Shown here in pieces: positions 8,005 to 14,135 of a stretch of 23,264 nt of DNA. Origin of the DNA: CAIRYW01 sp964555825 (GTDB lineage Bacteria > Patescibacteriota > Minisyncoccia > Phycocordibacterales > CAIRYW01); NCBI GenBank assembly GCA_964555825.1, contig CAZKTY010000009.1, forward strand, positions 1 through 23,264. Reading direction: 5' to 3'. A model generated the notes under the pieces. That model ran no database searches. It was given only the letters and a program-made list of their open reading frames with translations, and was not told the origin of the DNA. Position 1 is the first letter of the stretch, and each line of letters starts with the position of its first letter. The translations under genes were made by a program, and so were the position numbers.

Positions 8005-8640
8005 CCGAACGAACTTTTATAACTCGAATTAATTCCTGATAACTGACCGATTGGTCCAAGAATACCGAGCAAAATAGTTTGTTTAATCTATGAAAAACAT
8101 TCAATATCCTTCCGTAGTTGTCCGCTTGATGATCTCGACCTGCACCGGCGCCTGCGCCCTCGCGTGATGAAGCCACGAACACGGCATACCACACGGCTCA
8201 AGGCTGTGTAAGGTCCGACTTAAGTCGGCGTTCGTAAATGGCATTCGAGAGGAGGTGTGTGAACCCCAGCACCTCCTCTCGTAAAATTTTCTTGGTTTGC
8301 CCTAACGGGCCACTGACAGCACCAGAGCGAGGTTTGTTCTCTGGTGTGTTCCGAGACGGGACGACTTCCACTTTGCAGGGGCGGAGGTCGAACCGCTTGA
8401 GCTTTGGAAGTCGTCCCTAAATTTCTGGCAATTAGCCAGTTCAGCTTAGGGTGGCTCTGATCATCGAGCGGATCTGGAGCTCCGTATCATGGTTGGAGTC
8501 ACCCGAAGCTTTTCAGATTTCCCCCCAAAAAAAAGTGGCGACCCCGAACAGACATTCAAAATGTTTGGGGTCGCCACCTAATTTAATTCGAGTTATTGTA
8601 TCCAAAGCTGAACCACATATGGTTCAGCTTTTCTGTTTTT
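8005..8640 (+). ncRNA. Large highly structured non-coding RNA of unrecognised family
   Basis: The stretch has no credible protein, about 50-60% G+C across its core against roughly 35% in the flanking genes, its own promoter and an intrinsic terminator. A 14-bp perfect stem joins 8019-8032 to 8583-8596 and closes the whole molecule. Inside are, in order: GACC/GGTC 8045-8056; GGCG/CGCC 8147-8158; a junction helix 8175-8180/8230-8235 (plus GCC/GGC 8172-8174/8240-8242) enclosing hairpins 8191-8209 and 8215-8228; a 12-bp perfect hairpin 8246-8281; GCCC/GGGC 8299-8310; an 8-bp perfect hairpin 8320-8346; a 13-bp perfect stem 8358-8370/8405-8417; CTGGC/GCCAG 8425-8439; a 9-bp stem 8449-8457/8496-8504; and a 16-bp hairpin 8535-8577. 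Motifs of RNase P RNA, tmRNA and SRP RNA were looked for and not found. An ornate large RNA of the size class of OLE, ROOL or GOLLD is possible, but I cannot match it to any of them. Confidence 0.85.
8604..8640 (+). terminator. Intrinsic terminator of the structured RNA
   Basis: An 11-bp perfect stem (8604-8614 with 8621-8631, loop ACATAT) is followed by a U-rich tract up to 8640. The asymmetry of the T tract sets the plus strand as the transcribed one. Confidence 0.88.
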
Positions 8641-8695
8641 ATATTTAAAAATGATGTTAGGTAAGTACTAATTTTTAGTTTTACTAAAGGCGGGA

Positions 8696-8701
8696 TATAA
8701 T
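8696..8701 (+). promoter_or_regulatory. -10 promoter of dnaX, predicted leaderless
   Basis: Perfect TATAAT whose last base is 7 nt before the dnaX ATG at 8708, so the predicted transcript starts on the start codon. The -35 region is weak (TTTAGT at 8674-8679). Confidence 0.6.
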
Positions 8702-8707
8702 CTTTAT

Positions 8708-9736
8708 ATGAATCACGAAACACTATATAGAAAATATCGACCTCAAAAATTTAGCGAAGTTATCAATCAGGATGATGTGGTCTCTTTGCTTGAAAATTCA
8801 ATCTCAGAAGAAAGGATCGCTCATGCATATATCTTTTCTGGAGGAAGAGGAACAGGAAAGACCTCTGTTGCAAGAATTTTGGCAAAGGAAATTGGTACAA
8901 CCGATGATGATCTATATGAGATTGATGCAGCTTCAAATAGAGGTATCGATGATATACGAGCACTGAGAGAGACTATCGAAACTCTGCCTTTCTCATCACC
9001 TAAAAAAGTTTATTTGATCGATGAAGCTCATATGCTTACTAGGGAGGCATGGAACGCTCTTCTAAAGACCCTCGAAGAACCACCTAAACATGTGATCTTT
9101 ATTTTAGCAACAACAGAATTGGAAAAGATCCCTGAAACGATCCAATCACGCTGTCAGGTCTGCGAATTCAAGAAACCAACAAGAGCTATTCTTTCAAAAG
9201 CAATTAGCAAGATAGCAAAGAAAGAAGGTTTTGATATAGAAGAAGAATCTTCAGATCTTATCTCACTTATGGCAAATGGATCATTTAGAGATGCTATTGG
9301 AGCACTTCAAAAGACGATCAGTTTGATCACTGGAAAGGCAATAAAATTGAGTGACACAGAAAGATCTCTTGGAGCACCAAAAGAATCATTGATAGAGAAA
9401 TTTATTGTATCCACAGGCAAGAAAGATACTGAGAATGCACTTAAGGCTTTGAATGATGCAAAAGTAAATGAGATGAATATGGAACTCTTTGGCAGATTAG
9501 CCTTAGAAAAGATCAGAGATATTGTCCTAATGAAATTCTCACCTTCTCACGAGACAAAGCTTTCAGAGCGTTATTCTGAGGAAAGAGTCAAATTCATAAA
9601 GGAATGTGCTAGTTCAAAGGAAATGCATTGGAATGGTGAGGTGTTAAGAAAACTTCTCTTGGCTGTTATGGAGTCGGAGAGATCATTTATTCCTGAACTT
9701 TCTTTGGAATTATTTTCGATCGATCTAGTTAACTAG
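8708..9736 (+). CDS. dnaX: DNA polymerase III clamp-loader subunit gamma (short DnaX without zinc module)
   Basis: ATPase subunit of the replication clamp loader that opens the sliding clamp. It has the N-terminal LYRKYRPQKFSEVI signature, Walker A GGRGTGKTS (45-53), YEIDAASNRGIDDIR, Walker B LIDEAH (103-108) and the SRC motif (147-149). Two departures stand out. The four-cysteine zinc-binding insertion normally between Walker A and EIDAASN is gone: AKEIGTTDDDLYEIDAASN runs straight through. And at 342 residues the protein ends after the collar domain, so no tau-specific domains IV/V are possible. It starts 68 nt after the terminator of the structured RNA and probably has a leaderless mRNA. 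In Bacillus the SRP RNA gene precedes dnaX, but the RNA here has no SRP domain IV motif. Confidence 0.95.
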   Translation: MNHETLYRKYRPQKFSEVINQDDVVSLLENSISEERIAHAYIFSGGRGTGKTSVARILAKEIGTTDDDLYEIDAASNRGIDDIRALRETIETLPFSSPKKVYLIDEAHMLTREAWNALLKTLEEPPKHVIFILATTELEKIPETIQSRCQVCEFKKPTRAILSKAISKIAKKEGFDIEEESSDLISLMANGSFRDAIGALQKTISLITGKAIKLSDTERSLGAPKESLIEKFIVSTGKKDTENALKALNDAKVNEMNMELFGRLALEKIRDIVLMKFSPSHETKLSERYSEERVKFIKECASSKEMHWNGEVLRKLLLAVMESERSFIPELSLELFSIDLVN

Positions 9737-9745
9737 TCCTTAATT

Positions 9746-9774
9746 TTGATTTTATTTCAAAAAAACGCTAATCT
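9746..9774 (+). promoter_or_regulatory. Promoter of tRNA-Gln
   Basis: TTGATT (9746-9751), a 17-nt spacer and TAATCT (9769-9774) put the start near 9781, two bases before the tRNA. An overlapping TATAAC (9774-9779) is an alternative -10. Confidence 0.45.
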
Positions 9775-9782
9775 ATAACAAT

Positions 9783-9856
9783 TGCGGGATCGTCTAATGG
9801 TAGGACTGCGGCTTTTGGAGCCGCGTATCTTGGTTCGAGTCCAAGCCCCGCAGCCA
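9783..9856 (+). tRNA. tRNA-Gln (anticodon TTG), CCA encoded
   Basis: Full cloverleaf: acceptor TGCGGGA with CCCCGCA, D arm with AATGGTAGG, anticodon stem GCGGC/GCCGC around loop TTTTGGA (anticodon TTG), T arm CTTGG-TTCGAGT-CCAAG, discriminator G and an encoded CCA. T1-A72 as the first pair is typical of bacterial tRNA-Gln. The last acceptor pair (A7 with C66) is a mismatch. It sits between dnaX and a putative defence gene. Confidence 0.95.
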
Positions 9857-9887
9857 ACAAGAGCATAGCTCGAGATGCTTTGTTTTA
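9857..9887 (+). terminator. Intrinsic terminator after tRNA-Gln
   Basis: Stem ACAA/TTGT plus AGCAT/ATGCT with one bulged G (9857-9866 with 9875-9883), followed by TTTT. It begins immediately after the encoded CCA. Confidence 0.6.
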
Positions 9888-9908
9888 AGAAAGTTAATTT
9901 TTTATATT

Positions 9909-11765
9909 ATGAAAACATTCGATCCAAAAAATCAGAATCTAATAGAAATATTTTCCGAAAACAATCGTTATCAGGTACCAAGATTCCAAAGAGGTTATGA
10001 TTGGGGCAAAGAACAAATTGAGAACTTTTGGTCAGACCTTGAGTCTGTCAATCAAAAAGACAAAGATAGTTTGTTCTTTGGAAACTTTATTTTTCAAAAC
10101 AGTGGAACAGATAAGAAAATTCTTTTAATTATTGATGGTCAACAAAGAATAACAACACTACAATTTTTATTAATTGCCATTAGGTCTCGTGCAAAAGTAT
10201 TAAATGAAGACGCTCTCCAGATTTCTAATGTAAATAATCTTATAGAATATGTCACAAATAAATTTGCAACAAAACAAGAGAGGACAGGCTTAAGGAAAGT
10301 TACCGTAGCAAAAATCATAAAACCTCTCTTTGACGTTATGTCTGATTTTCAGTGGGATGGTATTATCCCTGAAAAAATAGAGGACTTGGATGGTAGAAAT
10401 TATCGAAAAATGAAAGGACGTATAGAACCAGTCTATAATTTTTTCTATGAGAAGGTTAAGGATTTAAATACACAAGAGCTAGCTGATATTTTAGGTTCCT
10501 TGGAAAACATATTTGTTACAAAAATAGAAATAGACGATCCTCAAGAAGCCTTTGATATTTTTGAAAGAACTAATGCAAGAGGTGTAAAATTAGCACAGTC
10601 AGATCTAGTAAAAAACTTATTGTTTCAAAATGCGATTGAATCATTACATGATGAAATAGATGAGAAATGGGAAAAAATAACAACTAACTCGTCTGACAGG
10701 TTAAGTCAAATGTTGAAATATTACACTATCTCATTTAATGGTAAGACTCTCAGAAAAGAAATTTTTTCGATTTTAAGTCGCAAGGTTAAAGATCAGACCT
10801 CAGAAGTGCTAATAAATGAACTTTTAGAATTCTCTCTGTTTTATAAGATGATGTCTGATGAAGGAACAACCTCTCTAGATATTTCAAGTATGAATTTTTA
10901 TTTTAAGGAGATAGGTCTTTTTATGATTTTACATGATGCTTCTCGTCGTAGGTCCATAACTAGATCCATCACATCTTTCCAATTATTTGGTATCACACAA
11001 GTTTATCCGTTAATATATTCTTACATTCAGTGTCTCAAGAAATTTAATAATGATATCGACGAAAATAACAAAAATAATCAAAAAAACAAGAGAACCATAA
11101 GTGATTATTTCTTGGTTTTTATACAAAGGCTGGAAAATTTTCATTTTGTTAATACTGTTATTGGGAAAAATATTGGTAACCAAGTTGAATTATTATATTC
11201 ACAATATTCGCAAAAGTTTAATCAAGCCAATAATTTGCATAAATTTACTGAGATTGAAAGTGATTTTAAAAATGAATTACTTGACCTACGAGAAAAAAGA
11301 AAAACATTCATTGCTAAGTTTACGGATCTAAATTGTGATGATGTTGAAAAGGGTTTGATGTACTATATCTTTGACAGAATCTCAAACGCAGAGTCAAAAG
11401 GTGATCAAATTTACGATCTTTATAATCCAGATAAAGATATTAAAACCAAAGCTTCTAATCTCGAACATTTTTATCCAAGAAAATTTTTTGAAGAATCTGA
11501 CGATCCTATCGGACCTGATTCAGGGAATAACATTGGTAATCTATTAGTCATTCCTTTACATACTAATAGTACCTTTCAACACGCTACTCCAGCAGAGAAG
11601 TTTAAGATAATCGAAACTGATCCTAAGTATTTGGTTAACGTTGGAAATAAAAAAATGATTATTATGCAGTATGAAGGAAAAAAATGGGATAAAGAGCTTA
11701 TTGACCAAAGAGCTCTTGATTTAGCTAGTTATTCCTTTGATAAAGTGTGGAATATAAATATCTAG
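9909..11765 (+). CDS. DUF262/DUF1524 protein, GmrSD-like putative defence nuclease
   Basis: A single-chain protein of 618 residues with a DUF262 (GmrS-type) N-terminal half: VPRFQRGYDW at 23-32 and the NTPase signature DGQQR at 76-80, followed by ITTLQFLL. The C-terminal part is a DUF1524 (GmrD-type) HNH-like nuclease: NLEHFYP with H520, then NNIGNLLVIP (540-549) and a downstream N...F...EKF pattern. In known systems this pairing cleaves modified phage DNA (GmrSD type IV restriction, BrxU, SspE of phosphorothioate systems). No partner methylase or modification gene is adjacent, so a stand-alone type IV role is the simplest reading. It lies between tRNA-Gln and an intrinsic terminator, as a one-gene unit. 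It could be acquired DNA, but I see no attachment-site repeat. The domain call is confident; the target is unknown. Confidence 0.88.
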   Translation: MKTFDPKNQNLIEIFSENNRYQVPRFQRGYDWGKEQIENFWSDLESVNQKDKDSLFFGNFIFQNSGTDKKILLIIDGQQRITTLQFLLIAIRSRAKVLNEDALQISNVNNLIEYVTNKFATKQERTGLRKVTVAKIIKPLFDVMSDFQWDGIIPEKIEDLDGRNYRKMKGRIEPVYNFFYEKVKDLNTQELADILGSLENIFVTKIEIDDPQEAFDIFERTNARGVKLAQSDLVKNLLFQNAIESLHDEIDEKWEKITTNSSDRLSQMLKYYTISFNGKTLRKEIFSILSRKVKDQTSEVLINELLEFSLFYKMMSDEGTTSLDISSMNFYFKEIGLFMILHDASRRRSITRSITSFQLFGITQVYPLIYSYIQCLKKFNNDIDENNKNNQKNKRTISDYFLVFIQRLENFHFVNTVIGKNIGNQVELLYSQYSQKFNQANNLHKFTEIESDFKNELLDLREKRKTFIAKFTDLNCDDVEKGLMYYIFDRISNAESKGDQIYDLYNPDKDIKTKASNLEHFYPRKFFEESDDPIGPDSGNNIGNLLVIPLHTNSTFQHATPAEKFKIIETDPKYLVNVGNKKMIIMQYEGKKWDKELIDQRALDLASYSFDKVWNINI

Positions 11766-11786
11766 GTTAGTTAGCCTTAAGTCTTG

Positions 11787-11815
11787 AAAAACACCACTTT
11801 ATGTGGTGTTTTTTT
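11787..11815 (+). terminator. Intrinsic terminator after the DUF262 gene
   Basis: An 11-bp stem (11787-11797 with 11803-11813) with loop TTTAT, a CACCAC/GTGGTG core and a run of Ts. The T run merges into the -10 region of the next promoter. Confidence 0.9.
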
Positions 11816-11817
11816 GA

Positions 11818-11823
11818 TATAAT
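11818..11823 (+). promoter_or_regulatory. Extended -10 promoter of the isochorismatase-fold gene
   Basis: TATAAT with TGA directly upstream (11815-11817). Predicted start is near 11830, giving a leader of about 60 nt. The promoter starts right where the preceding terminator T tract ends. Confidence 0.55.
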
Positions 11824-11890
11824 CTACTGGTCATTAAATTAGCAGATAAAGGTCGAGCTAAATAATTATTAAATAACTAATTTCAATTAA

Positions 11891-12490
11891 ATGAATAATT
11901 CAAAATTGGATCTGTTAACTCCTGAAAATAGTGTTCTCCTTTTAGTTGATTATCAGCCTGGAATGTTCAAAGGTGTTGGTTCTGGCGATCGAACGATCAT
12001 AAAAAATAATGTTGTTGCGGCAGCAAAAGCTGCGAGTATATTAAACGTGCCTACTGTACTTACCTCAATTTACCCTGAAGGTAACGGGAATTTTTTAAAA
12101 GAAATTGCTGATCTATTTCCTGAGACAAATGTCATTGCGCGCAAGATGCCAAGCTTTGATGCATTAGAGGAAAAGGAAGTCATAGAAGCTGTAAAAGCAA
12201 TGGGACGTAAAAAGATAGTCATTTCTGGTCTGTGGACCAGTATGTGTTTTGCATTTACTGCTCTGCATGCTCTGCGTGAAGGAATGGATGTCTATGGGCT
12301 TGTTGATGCTGCTGGGGATGCAACCTTAGATGCTCATAAATATGGTATCAAGAGGATGCTGCAGGCAGGCGTTATTCCTATTACTTGGGAGACAATTACT
12401 TCAGAATGGATGCATGATTGGGGCAATCCAAAAGTACCAGAATTAAGAAAGGAAGTTTATGACAAATACGACGCAATGTTAGGAATGTGA
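11891..12490 (+). CDS. Isochorismatase-family (YcaC-like) cysteine hydrolase
   Basis: A cytoplasmic alpha/beta hydrolase of 199 residues in the isochorismatase/nicotinamidase superfamily. The likely catalytic triad is D20 (LLLVDYQPGM), K85 (ARKMPSFDA) and C119 (TSMCF). The C-terminal DAAGDATLDAHKYG stretch and the ITWE...EWMHDWGN ending resemble YcaC-type hydrolases more than nicotinamidase PncA, whose metal-binding histidines I do not see. The substrate is unknown. It is a single-gene unit bounded by terminators on both sides, with its own extended -10 promoter, between the DUF262 gene and the purine cluster. A housekeeping detoxification role or NAD-related amidase activity are both possible. 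Confidence 0.85.
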   Translation: MNNSKLDLLTPENSVLLLVDYQPGMFKGVGSGDRTIIKNNVVAAAKAASILNVPTVLTSIYPEGNGNFLKEIADLFPETNVIARKMPSFDALEEKEVIEAVKAMGRKKIVISGLWTSMCFAFTALHALREGMDVYGLVDAAGDATLDAHKYGIKRMLQAGVIPITWETITSEWMHDWGNPKVPELRKEVYDKYDAMLGM

Positions 12491-12518
12491 TTTGGATCTG
12501 TATTTTTGTATTTTTTCT

Positions 12519-12556
12519 AATAAAACATTCTTGGATAAAGGATGTTTTATTTTTTA
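12519..12556 (+). terminator. Intrinsic terminator before the purine cluster
   Basis: A 14-bp stem with one G-T pair (12519-12532 with 12538-12551), loop GGATA, followed by a T-rich tract. It separates the hydrolase gene from guaB. Confidence 0.88.
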
Positions 12557-12610
12557 ATATCTGATAATTGGATCTGTTATTAAATAGTTTCCAAATCTTA
12601 TGAAATAAGA

Positions 12611-12616
12611 TAAACT
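12611..12616 (+). promoter_or_regulatory. Possible -10 element of guaB
   Basis: TAAACT lies 10 nt before the guaB ATG, which would leave a leader of about 4 nt. No strong -35 or extended TG is seen, so this is a weak call. A promoter is nevertheless expected because a terminator precedes it. I see no purine riboswitch or operator in 12557-12626. Confidence 0.35.
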
Positions 12617-12626
12617 GATTTTAACT

Positions 12627-14117
12627 ATGGATAATAAAAAACTAAAAAAAGACGACTTCTTCGCAAAGATAGAAGCCGCGGGTCTTGCTCTTACCTATGA
12701 TGATGTGCGTTTAAAGTCTGGATTTTCTGAGATCGATCCAGCTAATGTTTCAGTAAAGACCAGATTCTCAAAAAATATAACTTTGAATTGTCCTGTTGTT
12801 AGTGCGGCTATGGATACTGTTACTGAAGAAGAAATGGCTATTGCAATGGCAAAATTGGGAGGCTTAGGAATAATTCACAAAGCACTTACTCCAGAAGTTC
12901 AGGCTTCACAAGTGAGAAGGGTCAAATTGCATTTGAATGGTCTGATCGATAAGCCTATATTTGTTAATGAGAATGACACCATTGGTGCAATACAAAATAA
13001 GAGAAAAGAAAAAGGATATCAATTTCATAGTTTTCCTGTTGTTAATAACGAAGGAAAATTGGCTGGACTTTTGACTCGCACAGATTTTATTCATTGTCAT
13101 AATGATGAATCTCTTGCAAAAGATGTTATGACCCCAGTTGAAAAGATCCTTTCTGCTCCTGCAGGAACTACATTGGAACAAGCTTATAAAATATTAGATG
13201 AAGCAAAAAGAGGTGTGTTGCCTTTGATAAACGAAAAAGGTGAATTAGCAGGTGTTTATACTTTTGCAGATGTTTCAAGACTCTTAAGTGGAAAAGCTTC
13301 TCTTTATAATACTGATTCAGAGGGTCACCTAAGAGTTGGAGCTGCTATTGGTACAGGAAATGATGCATTGGTGCGTGCTGAACTTTTAGTGGCTGCTGAA
13401 TGTGATGTTCTAGTGATAGATACAGCACATGGTGATTCAAAGAATGTTTATACAACTCTTAAAGCTATAAAGGAAAAATATCCTAATATTGATGTTGTTG
13501 TTGGAAATGTCTCAGAAGGTGAATCTGCAAAAAGATTAGTTGAGGCTGGAGCCGATGGGATCAAAGTTGGACAAGGTCCAGGTTCTATCTGTACAACAAG
13601 GATCGTCGCAGGAATTGGATGTCCTCAAGTTACTGCTGTCTATAATTGTTCAAAGGCTTTGAGGGGAACAAATATTCCCGTCTGTGCAGATGGAGGTATT
13701 ACAGCTTCTGGAGATATTCCAATTGCACTAGGTGCTGGAGCTGATTGTGTAATGCTAGGAAGAATGCTTGCAGGAACGGAAGAGACCCCTGGTGAAGTTC
13801 GTGAGACTCCCGATGGAAGGATCAAGATGTATCGTGGTATGGGATCTCTTGGAGCAATGCAGTCAAGTCGAGCTTCTCGAGAAAGATATCGTCAAGGAGA
13901 TGCAACAATTGATAAGCTGATCCCAGAAGGAGTTGAAGGTTTTGTAACGTATCAAGGAAAGGTCTCTGATATATTGCACAAATATATTGGCGGATTAAGA
14001 AGTGGTATGGGTTATGTTGGAGTCGCTTCTATTGAAGCTTTGCAAGAAAAAGCAGATTTTCATCGCATTACACATTCGGGACTTCGTGAGTCACATCCTC
14101 ACGATATCTTGCAGTAA
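12627..14117 (+). CDS. guaB: IMP dehydrogenase
   Basis: Oxidises IMP to XMP with NAD, the rate-limiting step of GMP synthesis. The 496 residues match the family length. The TIM-barrel start LTYDDVRLKSGFSEIDP is present, a CBS-domain pair is inserted at roughly 95-220, and the catalytic loop GPGSICTTR carries C322. Also visible are ADGGI, the MLAGTEETPGE loop, YRGMGSLGAM and the flap residues RYRQGD. It is the first gene of the purine run, 18 nt before purA. Its GATC density (8 by hand count) is well below that of the following purine genes. Confidence 0.98.
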   Translation: MDNKKLKKDDFFAKIEAAGLALTYDDVRLKSGFSEIDPANVSVKTRFSKNITLNCPVVSAAMDTVTEEEMAIAMAKLGGLGIIHKALTPEVQASQVRRVKLHLNGLIDKPIFVNENDTIGAIQNKRKEKGYQFHSFPVVNNEGKLAGLLTRTDFIHCHNDESLAKDVMTPVEKILSAPAGTTLEQAYKILDEAKRGVLPLINEKGELAGVYTFADVSRLLSGKASLYNTDSEGHLRVGAAIGTGNDALVRAELLVAAECDVLVIDTAHGDSKNVYTTLKAIKEKYPNIDVVVGNVSEGESAKRLVEAGADGIKVGQGPGSICTTRIVAGIGCPQVTAVYNCSKALRGTNIPVCADGGITASGDIPIALGAGADCVMLGRMLAGTEETPGEVRETPDGRIKMYRGMGSLGAMQSSRASRERYRQGDATIDKLIPEGVEGFVTYQGKVSDILHKYIGGLRSGMGYVGVASIEALQEKADFHRITHSGLRESHPHDILQ

Positions 14118-14135
14118 TTTTTAATTAAAACAGAA

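Noticed and set aside
8005..8640. RNase P RNA, tmRNA or SRP RNA (SRP RNA precedes dnaX in some bacteria)
   Set aside because: No GAGGAAAGTCC or ACAGAA core, no tRNA-like ends with T arm or ALAA-type tag, and no GGAAGGAAGCAGC-type domain IV; the size also exceeds all three in typical form.
8238..8648. Short open frames inside the structured RNA region (8238-8420 and 8451-8648 plus, 8000-8194 minus)
   Set aside because: Low-complexity, Arg/Pro/Ser-rich translations with no family signature that run through perfect inverted repeats; the base composition and stems are explained by RNA structure.
11818..11890. Purine riboswitch starting at TATAATC before the hydrolase gene
   Set aside because: The remaining aptamer consensus (paired loops and three-way junction) is absent; the hexamer is better read as a -10.
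9783..12490. tRNA-Gln as attachment site of an integrated element carrying the DUF262 and hydrolase genes
   Set aside because: No copy of the tRNA 3' end was found downstream to 12626, and there is no integrase or transposase in the window.
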